Assembly: GCF_001420005.1 (NCBI RefSeq)
Contig: NZ_LJAK01000002.1
Location: 310,001-374,000, forward strand
Direction: 5' to 3'
Length of the DNA stretch: 64,000 nucleotides
Source of the DNA: Loktanella sp. 3ANDIMAR09
Lineage (GTDB): Bacteria; Pseudomonadota; Alphaproteobacteria; Rhodobacterales; Rhodobacteraceae
Positions 25,220-34,045 of this stretch are shown piece by piece. Positions within the stretch are counted from its first letter, which is position 1. Each line of letters begins with the position of its first letter. Position numbers and translations under genes: made by a program. The notes under the pieces were generated by a model. The model saw only the letters and a list, made by a program, of their open reading frames with translations, searched no databases and was not told the DNA's origin.

Positions 25220-26230
25220 TCAAGCCTCCTGCGGAACTTCGGTTGCGTAAATATCGGTCCACAGCTCTTCGAGCGCGGGTTCGGGGCTTTCCTTGGCGAA
25301 TTCGGCGGATTCGTTGACGATTGCCTTGATCTCTTTGTCGATCGCCTTGAGGTCGTCCTCGGTTGCGTGGTTGCCGGTCAGCAGCAGATCGCGGATCTGT
25401 TCGATCGGATCGCGTTCGTCCCGCATTTTCTGGACCTCTTCGCGGGTCCGGTATTTCGCGGGGTCGGACATGGAATGCCCACGGTAGCGGTAGGTCTTGA
25501 TTTCAAGGATATAGGGGCCCTTGCCGGCGCGGCAGTGGGCCACGGCCTTTTCGCCGGCCTCCTTGACCGCCAGCACGTCCATGCCGTCAACCTCTTCGCC
25601 GGGAATGCCGTAGGCGGCCCCGCGTTCCCAGTAGCTGGGGGATTTCGTGGACCGTTGTGTGGATGTCCCCATGGCATACTGGTTGTTTTCGATCACGAAA
25701 ATCACCGGCAGATCCCACAGTTCGGCCATGTTGTAGGTCTCGTAGACCTGCCCCTGGTTGGCAGCGCCATCGCCGAAATAGGTGAATGTAACGTTGTCGT
25801 TGCCCTTGTACTTGTCGGCAAAGGCCAGACCGGCACCCAACGGCACCTGTGCCGCGACGATCCCGTGACCGCCGTAGAAATGCTTTTCCTTCGAGAACAT
25901 GTGCATGCTCCCGCCCTTGCCCTTGGAATAGCCACCTTCGCGGCCGGTCAATTCGGCCATCACGCCCTTGGGGTCCATGCCGCAGGCCAGCATGTGACCG
26001 TGGTCACGATAGGATGTGACGCGCTTGTCACCTTCCTTGGCGGCGGCCTCGAGGCCGACAACAACAGCTTCCTGGCCGATGTAGAGGTGGCAGAAACCAC
26101 CGATCAGGCCCATGCCGTACAATTGTCCGGCCTTTTCCTCGAAACGCCGGATCATCAGCATGTCGCGGTAGTAGCCTTTCAGCTCTTCCGCCGACACATT
26201 CGGCTGGGCGTCCTTTTTCTTTGGCGGCAT
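25220..26230 (-). CDS. pdhA: Pyruvate dehydrogenase E1 alpha
   Basis: The 336-residue E1-alpha binds thiamine diphosphate through GDGAANQGQVYETYNMA followed by ENNQYAMGT (the GDG-NN motif). It carries the conserved RYRGHSMSDPAKYRTREE loop that is normally near the active site. It starts the pdhA-pdhB-pdhC operon. A GTTTA-N4-TAAAC palindrome lies 30 bases upstream of its start codon. Confidence 0.96.
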   Translation of the reverse strand: MPPKKKDAQPNVSAEELKGYYRDMLMIRRFEEKAGQLYGMGLIGGFCHLYIGQEAVVVGLEAAAKEGDKRVTSYRDHGHMLACGMDPKGVMAELTGREGGYSKGKGGSMHMFSKEKHFYGGHGIVAAQVPLGAGLAFADKYKGNDNVTFTYFGDGAANQGQVYETYNMAELWDLPVIFVIENNQYAMGTSTQRSTKSPSYWERGAAYGIPGEEVDGMDVLAVKEAGEKAVAHCRAGKGPYILEIKTYRYRGHSMSDPAKYRTREEVQKMRDERDPIEQIRDLLLTGNHATEDDLKAIDKEIKAIVNESAEFAKESPEPALEELWTDIYATEVPQEA

Positions 26231-26259
26231 CGCGGGTCCCCTCGTGGTTCCAGAGAATT

Positions 26260-26273
26260 GTTTAGTGTTAAAC
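26260..26273. promoter_or_regulatory. Palindrome in the pdhA promoter region
   Basis: GTTTA and TAAAC form a perfect inverted repeat around four bases, in the AT-rich part of the 106-base gap before pdhA. The position suits an operator for control of the PDH operon by an unidentified dimeric regulator. Confidence 0.4.
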
Positions 26274-26336
26274 TATTCCCCGAACATAGAACGGGACGCA
26301 GGGTAACGCAACGCGATCGCCGCAAAAAGCTGTGGG

Positions 26337-26636
26337 TCAGCGGATCACCATCTCGTCCGTGCGGATCAGGCCCAGCACGTCGCGGGCCTGTTCGTCCAGC
26401 AGATCAAGGTCGAGGTATTTGTCCGACAGCCGCATGGTCAGGTTTTCCATGCGGGCGACCTCGGCGCGCAGCTGTTGCAGCTCGACCTCCAGCGCACGGC
26501 CTTCGGCGGCGATGCCACTGCGTTTCAGAACGCCGTAGTCGCCCTGGATCGCGGCAAAGGTGAAATAGAACCCCAAGGCCAAAGCGCCCAGAAAATAGAT
26601 CAAGGTCCCGATTGCGGGTCTTTTTTGTCGTGTCAT
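26337..26636 (-). CDS. FtsB/DivIC-like septum formation initiator
   Basis: The 99-residue protein has one membrane helix (about residues 10-30) followed by a coiled coil (ALEVELQQLRAEVARMENLTMRLSD) and an acidic C-terminal helix, the standard FtsB/DivIC layout. These proteins join FtsL and FtsQ in the divisome and help activate septal wall synthesis. The start at 26636 is behind GAGGCG; an upstream Met at 26675 lacks an RBS. It lies upstream of pdhA on the same strand, a common alphaproteobacterial order. Confidence 0.85.
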   Translation of the reverse strand: MTRQKRPAIGTLIYFLGALALGFYFTFAAIQGDYGVLKRSGIAAEGRALEVELQQLRAEVARMENLTMRLSDKYLDLDLLDEQARDVLGLIRTDEMVIR

Positions 26637-26690
26637 GCTCGCCTCTTGGGTCGCGTTGTTGACCGCGATTGACATGACATTAACACGGCA

Positions 26691-26712
26691 GCCGGGAATG
26701 TGAATCCCCGGC
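26691..26712. terminator. Weak hairpin after the aldolase gene
   Basis: GCCGGG pairs with CCCGGC in the 108-base gap between the aldolase and ftsB-like genes. There is no clear T-run on either strand, so termination would be inefficient. Confidence 0.3.
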
Positions 26713-26744
26713 GTGGAAAAACCCTGCTGCGTGGCGTGTTGGAC

Positions 26745-27635
26745 TCAGCCCGTGACGGATGCTGCGTAAATCGACGCGATGTTGCGTCCGATGACGGCGT
26801 TGAATGCCGTGTCCTCCTGGCGGGCAGACAAACCTTCGGTCAGGGCACGCGAAAAACTGGCGATGATCCCGGGATTGCGCGCCAGACGGGCGGTTGCCTC
26901 GTTCAGGTCATAGCCGCCTGACAGGGCAACGACGCGCATCACCTTGGGGTGGTTGACCAGCGCATCGTATTGTCCGGGTGTTTCGGGCAAGGTCAGTTTG
27001 ATCATGACCTCGGTGCCATCGGGCAGCATGTCCAGATGACGCAGAATCGCATCCAGCAGCAATGCTTCGGCCGCTGCCTTGTCCGGGATCGAAATGGTGA
27101 TTTCAGGTTCCAGGATCGGCATCATCTTGTGCGACAGGACCTGCCGGCCAATGTCGAATTGCTGTGCGACGATCGCCTCGATCCCCGCAGGACTTGCGGC
27201 ATGGATGACCGACCGTTCCTTGGTCCCGAACACGCCCAGCATGTAGGCGCGTTGCAGCGTGTGATCCAACCCGCCAATTGGTTTCATCAGCTGCACGCCG
27301 TCTGCCGTTTCCTCCAGCCCGTGGTCGATTTTCAGGAATGGCACGACCTGCTGGTCTTCCCACAGGTGACGGGGCGCGGGCTTGCCTTCGAATGCGCGGT
27401 CCATCGTCTGCTCGAACAGGATCGCACCCAGCACCTTGCTGCCGCTGAAATCCGGGGCTGCGACGATGCGGGCCCGCATGGCGTGGATCAGGTCGAACAT
27501 CTCGTCGTCATTCGACCAGTCCTTTTCGGACAGGCCGTAGGCGGCCAAGGCCTTGGGGGTTGACCCTCCACTTTGATCCAGCGCGGCAATGAATCCCTTT
27601 GCCGTGCGCATCTGGTTTGCCATGTCCTGATTCAT
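26745..27635 (-). CDS. Class I fructose-bisphosphate aldolase
   Basis: The 296-residue Schiff-base aldolase interconverts fructose 1,6-bisphosphate and two triose phosphates. Recognisable blocks are the N-terminal GFIAALDQSGGSTPKAL, LKIDHGLEE, LSHKMMPILEPEI and the Lys in EVMIKLTLPE. AGGAGG precedes the ATG. It lies 94 bases downstream of pgk on the same strand. Two LacI-type operator-like sequences in that gap suggest it is regulated separately, probably for gluconeogenesis. Confidence 0.93.
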   Translation of the reverse strand: MNQDMANQMRTAKGFIAALDQSGGSTPKALAAYGLSEKDWSNDDEMFDLIHAMRARIVAAPDFSGSKVLGAILFEQTMDRAFEGKPAPRHLWEDQQVVPFLKIDHGLEETADGVQLMKPIGGLDHTLQRAYMLGVFGTKERSVIHAASPAGIEAIVAQQFDIGRQVLSHKMMPILEPEITISIPDKAAAEALLLDAILRHLDMLPDGTEVMIKLTLPETPGQYDALVNHPKVMRVVALSGGYDLNEATARLARNPGIIASFSRALTEGLSARQEDTAFNAVIGRNIASIYAASVTG

Positions 27636-27698
27636 CGTCGGGGCCTCCTGTGATCCATTGCCCTACGGTTAGGCAAGACCCCGACGATAGACAATTCT

Positions 27699-27731
27699 GA
27701 TAGCGCAAACCGTAATTTAGTTAACGCTATC
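27699..27731. promoter_or_regulatory. Pair of LacI-type operator-like sites upstream of the aldolase
   Basis: GATAGCGCAAAC (27699-27710) and GTTAACGCTATC (27720-27731) each differ by two bases from the palindrome GTTAGCGCTAAC found at the edd promoter. They face each other as part of a 9-bp inverted repeat (CTGATAGCG / CGCTATCAG), and their centres are exactly 21 bp apart, two helical turns. The right-hand site overlaps the pgk stop codon. A location 64-96 bases before the aldolase start fits an activator. Confidence 0.55.
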
Positions 27732-28908
27732 AGTCGCTCAGTGCGGCCACACCGGGCAGGGTCTTGCCTTCCATCCATTCCAGAAACGCGCCGCCCGCGG
27801 TCGAAACATAGGAAAAGTCATCGGCCACACCTGCCTTGTTCAGCGCCGCGACGGTGTCGCCACCACCGGCCACCGAAATCAACGTGCCTGCCTTTGTCAG
27901 ACGTGCCGCGGATTGCGCTGCGGCGTTTGTCGCCGCATCAAAGGGCGCAATTTCAAACGCACCCAGCGGGCCGTTCCAGACCAGCGTTTTCGACCGTTCC
28001 AGCACCTGTTCGATATGGGCCACCGAATCCGGGCCTGCGTCCAGAATCATCGCATCCGCTGGACAATCTTCGGTCTTGACGGTTTCGTTGTCGGCACCCG
28101 CCTTGAATTCGCGGGCGACGACGACGTCACGGGGCAGCAGGATTTCACAGCCCCTGTCGGCGGCCTTTTGCGCGATGGCGCGGGCGGTGTCGGCCAGATC
28201 GTGTTCACACAGCGATTTGCCCACGTCGATTCCCGACGCCGCAAGAAAGGTGTTCGCCATGCCGCCGCCGATGATCAGCGTGTCGACCTTTTCCACGAGG
28301 TTCGACAGCAGGTCCAGTTTGGTCGATACCTTGGCACCGCCGACGACGGCGACCACGGGGCGGTCGGGCTGGCCTAGGGCACGGTCCAGCGCGCCCAGTT
28401 CCTCGGCCATCAGGCGACCTGCGCAGGCCGGCAATTTGCGGGCCAGCGCCTCGGTGCTGGCATGGGCACGATGGGCTGCGGAAAACGCATCGTTGACAAA
28501 GACGTCGCCCAGGCTGGCCAGACGGGTCGCGAAACCGTCGTCATTGGATTCCTCGCCGGGGTTGAACCGCAGGTTTTCCAGCAGCGCCACGTCGCCCTGA
28601 CCCAGCGCCGCGACACCCGCGCCGTAATTGCCGTCCAGGAATGTCACCTTGCACCCCAGTGCTTTTTCCAGTGCCGGGACAATCTGGCCCAGCGACATTT
28701 CCGGGACGACCTTGCCCTTGGGCCTGTCGAAATGTGCCAGCAGGATGGGGGTGCCGCCCGCGGCCCTGATGTCGCGCACCGTCGGCACGATCCGGTCGAT
28801 CCGCGTGGTATCCGTGACCTGTCCATCGGCCACGGGGACATTGATATCCACCCGCACCAGCACGCGTTTGCCGTCCAGATCCATATCGTCGAGTGTTTTC
28901 CAGCCCAT
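27730..28908 (-). CDS. pgk: Phosphoglycerate kinase
   Basis: Pgk transfers phosphate between 1,3-bisphosphoglycerate and ADP in lower glycolysis and gluconeogenesis. The 392-residue protein has the N-terminal [13 protein letters not shown] substrate loop, [23 protein letters not shown] and the nucleotide-binding GGGDTVAAL near the C-terminus. AGGAGG precedes the start. It is divergent from the cyclophilin pair and upstream of the aldolase. Confidence 0.96.
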   Translation of the reverse strand: MGWKTLDDMDLDGKRVLVRVDINVPVADGQVTDTTRIDRIVPTVRDIRAAGGTPILLAHFDRPKGKVVPEMSLGQIVPALEKALGCKVTFLDGNYGAGVAALGQGDVALLENLRFNPGEESNDDGFATRLASLGDVFVNDAFSAAHRAHASTEALARKLPACAGRLMAEELGALDRALGQPDRPVVAVVGGAKVSTKLDLLSNLVEKVDTLIIGGGMANTFLAASGIDVGKSLCEHDLADTARAIAQKAADRGCEILLPRDVVVAREFKAGADNETVKTEDCPADAMILDAGPDSVAHIEQVLERSKTLVWNGPLGAFEIAPFDAATNAAAQSAARLTKAGTLISVAGGGDTVAALNKAGVADDFSYVSTAGGAFLEWMEGKTLPGVAALSD

Positions 28909-29033
28909 CGTGGCCTCCTGTCATTGGTTTCGTCATACCTGTGCCAACCGCCGCCTAGCGTCAACGGTGCCCGGTTGGCAATCACGCCGCTGCACCATAT
29001 GTCAGTGCCAGAAATAAACAGGAGTGCGCCCAC

Positions 29034-29540
29034 ATGGCCGATTACGACGATCCCGAAAACACGATCATCATGACACTCAAGGACGGCGATGTCGTCATCA
29101 AGCTGTTGCCCGACGTGGCACCCAAGCATGTCGAGCGGATGAAGGAACTGGCCCGCGCCGGCAAATACGACAATGTCGCATTCCACCGCGTGATCGACGG
29201 CTTCATGGCGCAGACAGGCGACGTGCAGCACGCCAACATGGAAAACAACTATGCCCCCGGCCGCGCTGGCACGGGTGGATCCGATCTGCCCGATCTGCCT
29301 GCGGAATTTTCCAAGGTTCCCCATGCGCGTGGCAGCCTGGGTGCCGCACGGTCCGCGAACCCGAACTCGGCCAACAGCCAGTTTTTCATCAACTTCAAGG
29401 ACAACGATTTCCTGAACGGTCAATACACCGTCTACGGTCAGGTGATTTCGGGCATGGCCCATGTCGACAACATCGCCAAGGGCGAGCCGCCCGCGAACCC
29501 CGACCGCATGATCAAGGTCGTGGTGGCTGCCGATGCTTAA
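29034..29540 (+). CDS. Cyclophilin-type peptidyl-prolyl isomerase, cytoplasmic
   Basis: The 168-residue cyclophilin keeps FHRVIDGFMAQTGD and NSANSQFFINFKDNDFLNGQYTVYGQV, which form the active-site cleft. There is no signal peptide, so it should act in the cytoplasm. It overlaps the following cyclophilin gene by eight bases, so the two are co-translated. Confidence 0.94.
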   Translation: MADYDDPENTIIMTLKDGDVVIKLLPDVAPKHVERMKELARAGKYDNVAFHRVIDGFMAQTGDVQHANMENNYAPGRAGTGGSDLPDLPAEFSKVPHARGSLGAARSANPNSANSQFFINFKDNDFLNGQYTVYGQVISGMAHVDNIAKGEPPANPDRMIKVVVAADA

Positions 29541-30081
29541 ATTCGCCATTCCCCTCGCTCTGATGGCCAGCCCCGCGCTGGCCACCGGTCTGGACATCGA
29601 AATTGCAGGCCAGGCAAACGGCACCGTCAGCATCAACCTGTTCGAGGACGTGGCCCCGCTGCATGTCGCACAGATCACGTCCATTGCGGCCGCCGGCGGC
29701 TATGACGGCGTGGTGTTTCACCGTGTGATCGACGAATTCATGGCGCAGACCGGCGACGTGCAATTCGGCGTGGCCGGGTCCGATCTGTCCCGTGCCGGCA
29801 CCGGTGGGTCCGATCTGCCCGACATTCCTGCCGAATTCAGCGACAGCCTGTCGTTCGAACGCGGCGTTGTCGGCATGGCGCGCAGCCAGAACCCGAACTC
29901 GGCCAACAGCCAGTTTTTCATCATGTTCGAACCGGGCCCGTTTCTGGACGGGCAATACACCATCGTGGGCGAGGTCACATCCGGCATGGATGTCGTCGAC
30001 CAGATCAAACGCGGTGATGGTCCCAACGGGTCGGTCACCTCTGATCCCGACGTGATGACGACTGTCACGGTCACCGAATAA
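29533..30081 (+). CDS. Cyclophilin-type peptidyl-prolyl isomerase, exported
   Basis: The 182-residue protein has a short Sec signal peptide (hydrophobic core to SPALA, residue 17) followed by a cyclophilin domain (FHRVIDEFMAQTGDV, NSANSQFFIMFEPGPFLDGQYTIVGEV). It is a periplasmic partner of the upstream cytoplasmic isomerase, and the two look like an old duplication. The start lies within the last codons of the upstream gene. Confidence 0.93.
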   Translation: MLKFAIPLALMASPALATGLDIEIAGQANGTVSINLFEDVAPLHVAQITSIAAAGGYDGVVFHRVIDEFMAQTGDVQFGVAGSDLSRAGTGGSDLPDIPAEFSDSLSFERGVVGMARSQNPNSANSQFFIMFEPGPFLDGQYTIVGEVTSGMDVVDQIKRGDGPNGSVTSDPDVMTTVTVTE

Positions 30082-30087
30082 ACCAAC

Positions 30088-30115
30088 GGCCCCTTCATCG
30101 CAGGGTGAGGGGGCC
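30088..30115. terminator. Hairpin between convergent cyclophilin and selO genes
   Basis: GGCCCCTTC (30088-30096) pairs with GAGGGGGCC (30107-30115), with one G-T wobble. The T-tracts on both sides are poor, so it is a plausible but not strong terminator in the 117-base convergent gap. Confidence 0.45.
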
Positions 30116-30198
30116 ATTCAGTATCCCCTGCAGCGGACCAGAGGTCGTGCGGCTAGGCGGATCGCATGGCGCAAGGCGCCAGATGCCAGTTCAACCCG

Positions 30199-31605
30199 TC
30201 AGGTGCCGCAGAACGTGGCACGGACCTCCTCGGACGGTTCAGGCGGCAGCGCATAGGGGGCGCGCGCCGCGTCCAGTGGCGCATAGGGGGCTGTGACGAC
30301 CTTCAACATGCGGTGGAACGGCGCGAAATCACCGTCGGTTGCGGCTGTAATGACCTCTTCGACGCGGTGATTGCGCGGAATGACCAACGGATTGGCCTGC
30401 GCCATGATCGCACGGTGGTCCTCTGCGCGCCTTCCTGTCCAGCGGGTGACCCAATCCTGCCAGCCGGGCATATCGTCCGGATCATCCCCCTGCGTCATCC
30501 GCGCAAAGGTTGCAGTGAAATCGGCACCCGATTGCGCCATCAGCGTCAGCAGATCCTGAATCAGTGCTGCATCCTCGGCGACGGGGTTGTCCAACCCCAG
30601 CTTGGCCCCGAATACCCGCACCCAGCCCTGTTGATAGATGTCCGAGAACCGATTGATCCGCGTGGTAAAATCTGCGACCGCTGCATCCTGATCCGGCATC
30701 AGCGGGATCAGCGCGGTTGCCAGCTGTGCGAGGTTCCAGACCGCGATTCCGGGCTGATTGGCATAGGCATAGCGCCCCATCCGGTCGATGCTGGAAAACA
30801 CCTTTTGCGGATCATAGGCATCCATGAAGGCGCAGGGACCATAGTCGATGGTTTCCCCCGCAAGGCTGCAATTGTCGGTGTTCATCACTCCGTGGATGAA
30901 CCCCAGTCCCATCCATTTGGCGACCAGTTCCGCCTGTGCTGCAACCACGGCATCCAGCAGGCCCGCCGGGCCATCCGCATCCCGGTAGTGGCGCTGGATC
31001 GTATAGTCGGTCAGCTGTCGCAGTGCATCCGTGTCCTGCCGTGCAGCGTGGATCTGGAATGTGCCGACGCGGATATGGCTGCTTGCGACGCGGGTCAGGA
31101 CAGCACCGGGCAGCATCGTCTGACGGTAGACCTGTTCCCCGGTCGTGACGGCCGCCAGCGCGCGGGTGGTCGGCACGCCCATGGCGTGCATCGCCTCTGA
31201 AACCAGATATTCGCGTAGAACCGGACCCAGCCACGACCGGCCATCGCCGCCCCGAGAATACGGCGTAGGGCCTGACCCCTTGAGCTGGATATCGCGCCGG
31301 ATGCCGTCGGTGCCGATCACCTCGCCCAGCAGGATCGCGCGACCATCGCCCAATTGTCCCGACCAATTGCCGAACTGATGCCCACCATAGAGCTGCGCCA
31401 GAGGGGACGCCGCGTCCGGCAGTGTATTGCCTGCGAACACAGCCGTCGCGTCGGTCGTATGCAGCCATGCGCGGTCAATTCTCAGCAGCTCCGCCAGATC
31501 GTCATTCACGGCAATGGCACCCGGTGCCACGACCGGCGTGGGTGCGATCGTTGTATAGAACGTACCCGGCAGGGCCGCGAAACTGTTGTCGAACGGTATC
31601 GTCAT
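30199..31605 (-). CDS. selO: Protein adenylyltransferase SelO (YdiU)
   Basis: SelO is a pseudokinase-fold enzyme that attaches AMP to Ser, Thr or Tyr of target proteins. The 468-residue protein has LYGGHQFGNWSGQLGDGRA, the Lys in QLKGSGPTPYSRGGDGR, and the metal-binding MNTDNCSLAGETIDYGPCAF. A Cys stands four residues from the C-terminus (TFCGT), the place where eukaryotic SelO has selenocysteine. Its ATG overlaps the GNAT stop codon. In bacteria the family is linked to redox stress. Confidence 0.95.
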   Translation of the reverse strand: MTIPFDNSFAALPGTFYTTIAPTPVVAPGAIAVNDDLAELLRIDRAWLHTTDATAVFAGNTLPDAASPLAQLYGGHQFGNWSGQLGDGRAILLGEVIGTDGIRRDIQLKGSGPTPYSRGGDGRSWLGPVLREYLVSEAMHAMGVPTTRALAAVTTGEQVYRQTMLPGAVLTRVASSHIRVGTFQIHAARQDTDALRQLTDYTIQRHYRDADGPAGLLDAVVAAQAELVAKWMGLGFIHGVMNTDNCSLAGETIDYGPCAFMDAYDPQKVFSSIDRMGRYAYANQPGIAVWNLAQLATALIPLMPDQDAAVADFTTRINRFSDIYQQGWVRVFGAKLGLDNPVAEDAALIQDLLTLMAQSGADFTATFARMTQGDDPDDMPGWQDWVTRWTGRRAEDHRAIMAQANPLVIPRNHRVEEVITAATDGDFAPFHRMLKVVTAPYAPLDAARAPYALPPEPSEEVRATFCGT

Positions 31606-32051
31606 AGCGGGTCAGTCATCATCCTGGGGCTGGGAACGGGCCGAAACCCGGTGCGTGTGCAGAACCGGGCCAGTCCTGCATCATCGTTAGGCAGGATGAC
31701 ATGCATCGCCTGCAATTGCGCCCGTTGCAGGTTGACGGTCACCGCGTGCAGCACCTCTGTCCCGATCCCGCGCCCCCGGACCGAGGGGCGGATGAACACC
31801 TCTTCCAGCCAGCCGACCAGACCGCCATGCGGGACAGACCAGCCGAATGTCACCGTGACATAGCCCAGCGGCGCACGCGCGGGGCCGATCAGCCAGATCG
31901 CGCCAAGCGGCGAGCCGTCCAGCAGGGGACCCGCAACCATCGCGCGATGCGCATCATCGAAGGGCAGGCCGGATTCTTCGTGGTAGCGGGCCATCAACGC
32001 CAGAACGCGGTCTGCCGCGTCAGGTCCGGCCAGGGTGATGGCGGTGCTCAT
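31602..32051 (-). CDS. GNAT family N-acetyltransferase
   Basis: The 149-residue GNAT protein has the acetyl-CoA loop RPSVRGRGIGTEVLH and beta strands before it (GWLEEVFI). The substrate is unknown. The start at 32051 overlaps the nucleoside hydrolase stop (ATGA), which is a better choice than the in-frame Met at 32150 inside that gene. Both its ends have four-base overlaps, placing it in the middle of a three-gene operon. Confidence 0.88.
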   Translation of the reverse strand: MSTAITLAGPDAADRVLALMARYHEESGLPFDDAHRAMVAGPLLDGSPLGAIWLIGPARAPLGYVTVTFGWSVPHGGLVGWLEEVFIRPSVRGRGIGTEVLHAVTVNLQRAQLQAMHVILPNDDAGLARFCTRTGFRPVPSPRMMTDPL

Positions 32052-32983
32052 AGCCGGGCCAGACGGTCGGTCAGCAACGCAAAAAACCCGTCGGCATCCA
32101 CATCGCCGATAAACAACGCGTTGGGGATCCGGTCGGTGACGCGCCACCAATCCGCGACCGTCATGCCCAGCGTCAGGTCCGATGCAGTTTCGATTTCAAC
32201 GTTGATGTGGCGTCCGCTGAACAGGTCGGGTTGCAAGAGGTAGGCAATGACACAAGGGTCATGCAGCGGCGCACCGGCCGATCCGTATTTTTCCTTGTCG
32301 AACCGTTCAAAGAACCCCGTCCAGTCCGCGACCGCCTGACCCACGGGCGTGCCGAGGTTGCGGAACGCATCCACGCGGGGCTGTGTCGTCAGCGCCTTGT
32401 GGGTGACGTCGAGTGGCAGAACGACCAGCGGCACACCGGCGGCAAAGACCGCCTTGGCGGCCTCTGGGTCGACATAGATGTTGAATTCGGCTGCGGGTGT
32501 GATGTTGCCGACCTCGAAATAGGCGCCACCCATCAGCACGATTTCCTGCACGCGGTCCACGATATCCGGCGCGCGGTCAAAGGCTGTCGCGATATTCGTC
32601 AGGGGTCCCAGCGGGCACAGCGTCACGGTGCCGGCAGGTTCGGTGCGCAGGGTGTCGATAATGAAATCAACCGCATGTTGGTCCTGCACCGGCATGACGG
32701 GGTCGGGCAGGGTCGGGCCGTCCAATCCCGTCTTGCCGTGGACATGTTCCGCCGTGACCAGTTTGCGGGCGATGGGCGCATCGCAGCCTGCGTAGACGGG
32801 CACGTCGGTCCGGTTGGCGAGTTCGCAGATGATGCGCGCGTTTTTCGCCGTCAGCGCCAGTGGCACGTTGCCCGCGACACAGGTCAGGCCCAACAGGTCC
32901 AATTCGGGCGATGCCAGCGCCAGCAGGATGGCGACGGCGTCGTCCTGACCGGGGTCTGTGTCGATGATGATCTTGCGTGCCAT
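32048..32983 (-). CDS. Nucleoside hydrolase (inosine-uridine preferring type)
   Basis: This 311-residue enzyme splits ribonucleosides into base and ribose. The calcium site and signature DTDPGQDDA are at residues 8-16. Further family blocks are CPLGPLTNIA, MGGAYFEVGNITPAAEFNIYVDPEAA and LDVTHKAL, and HDPCVIAYLL carries a late active-site aspartate. It leads the operon nucleoside hydrolase-GNAT-selO and is divergent from the small lipoprotein. Confidence 0.94.
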   Translation of the reverse strand: MARKIIIDTDPGQDDAVAILLALASPELDLLGLTCVAGNVPLALTAKNARIICELANRTDVPVYAGCDAPIARKLVTAEHVHGKTGLDGPTLPDPVMPVQDQHAVDFIIDTLRTEPAGTVTLCPLGPLTNIATAFDRAPDIVDRVQEIVLMGGAYFEVGNITPAAEFNIYVDPEAAKAVFAAGVPLVVLPLDVTHKALTTQPRVDAFRNLGTPVGQAVADWTGFFERFDKEKYGSAGAPLHDPCVIAYLLQPDLFSGRHINVEIETASDLTLGMTVADWWRVTDRIPNALFIGDVDADGFFALLTDRLARL

Positions 32984-33131
32984 GGTCTGTCCTTTTCTTT
33001 GTCCCTATGTGGCCCGCCAGTGCCAGCGGGGCAAGGAGGGACCGCCGGGACGGCGGACCTTTGCAAGGTGTGGAACACTTGCGCGGCTCTGGCGGTTGGG
33101 ATGGCAACATCACACCTTGAAAGGACATGCC

Positions 33132-33398
33132 ATGAAATTTGCCCTATTGATCCCCGCCGCGGTTCTGACGCTGGCCGGATGCGATGCCGCCCAGCAAAAC
33201 GGCGGGCCGGGTCTGACCGAAACATACGAGTCGATTCAGGACCAATACCCCGACATCACGCCAGAGCTGTTTGCACGGTTCGATCGTGATGGCGACGGCC
33301 TGCTGAGTGGTTTCGAACAGCAGCAATTGTTCAGTCAGGCCCAGAACCCCAACGGGATTACCGGCACATTAGGACGTCTCGACGACGACGAGATCTGA
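33132..33398 (+). CDS. Small EF-hand lipoprotein
   Basis: The 88-residue product has a lipoprotein signal peptide with lipobox LAGC (Cys18) and one clear EF-hand loop (DRDGDGLLSGFE, about residues 53-64). Such small calcium-binding lipoproteins are common in Rhodobacterales, but their role is unknown. AAAGGA lies eight bases before the ATG. Longer upstream frame sequence overlaps the promoter of the divergent nucleoside hydrolase and is ignored. Confidence 0.8.
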   Translation: MKFALLIPAAVLTLAGCDAAQQNGGPGLTETYESIQDQYPDITPELFARFDRDGDGLLSGFEQQQLFSQAQNPNGITGTLGRLDDDEI

Positions 33399-33439
33399 AA
33401 CGACAATGGCCCGCCCTGATCGGACGGGCCACCCATGGC

Positions 33440-34012
33440 TCACACGATGCTGTCGCCACCCCGTGCTAGTGCGGCCACACCCGTGCGTGCGACCTCTTGC
33501 AGGCCAAGAGGGCGCATCAGCTCGGCAAAGGCGTCGATCTTTTCCGGGGTTCCGGTGATCTCGAACACAAAGCTTTCGAGCGTGCTGTCCACGACGCTGG
33601 CGCGAAAGATATCGGCCAGACGCAGTGCCTCGACGCGGGCATCGCCCTTGCCACGGACCTTGAGCAGGGCCAGTTCGCGTTCCACGCTTGGACCTTCGAC
33701 GGTCAGGTCGTGCACCTCGTGGACCGGAATGATCCGGCCCAGCTGCGCCTTGATCTGGACGATCACCTGCGGCGTCCCGGAGGTGACGACGGTGATGCGG
33801 CTGCGGTGACCCGTATGGTCGATTTCCGCGACTGTCAGGCTTTCTATGTTGTAGCCGCGACCGGAAAACAGGCCGATGACCCGCGCCAGAACGCCCGGTT
33901 CGTTTTCCACGATGACCGCCAGCGTGTGCCGTTCGATCACGTCGGAAAAATGCGACCGCAGGTCATAGGCGGAATGGCTGGAAGAGCCTTTTTTGATCTT
34001 GAGTGCTGACAT
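33440..34012 (-). CDS. ilvN: Acetolactate synthase small (regulatory) subunit
   Basis: The 190-residue regulatory subunit has an N-terminal ACT domain (VIVENEPGVLARVIGLFSGRGYNIESL) and the C-terminal domain with DALRLADIFRA-like helices. It binds valine and controls the catalytic subunit for branched-chain amino acid synthesis. It lies 33 bases after ilvB, so the attenuator upstream of ilvB controls both. Confidence 0.95.
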   Translation of the reverse strand: MSALKIKKGSSSHSAYDLRSHFSDVIERHTLAVIVENEPGVLARVIGLFSGRGYNIESLTVAEIDHTGHRSRITVVTSGTPQVIVQIKAQLGRIIPVHEVHDLTVEGPSVERELALLKVRGKGDARVEALRLADIFRASVVDSTLESFVFEITGTPEKIDAFAELMRPLGLQEVARTGVAALARGGDSIV

Positions 34013-34045
34013 TTTGTAATCTTTCCAAGTCCTTGGGCTGCGGTC

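Noticed and set aside
23732-26563. A very long open frame antisense to the pdh operon (943 codons)
   Set aside because: It mirrors pdhC, pdhB and pdhA in the opposite strand, has low-complexity Gly/His-rich sequence and no family likeness. It is caused by GC-rich third positions.
33408-33430. Imperfect GC hairpin between the EF-hand lipoprotein and ilvN
   Set aside because: Stem has a mismatch and no T-run on either strand; not strong enough to call a terminator.
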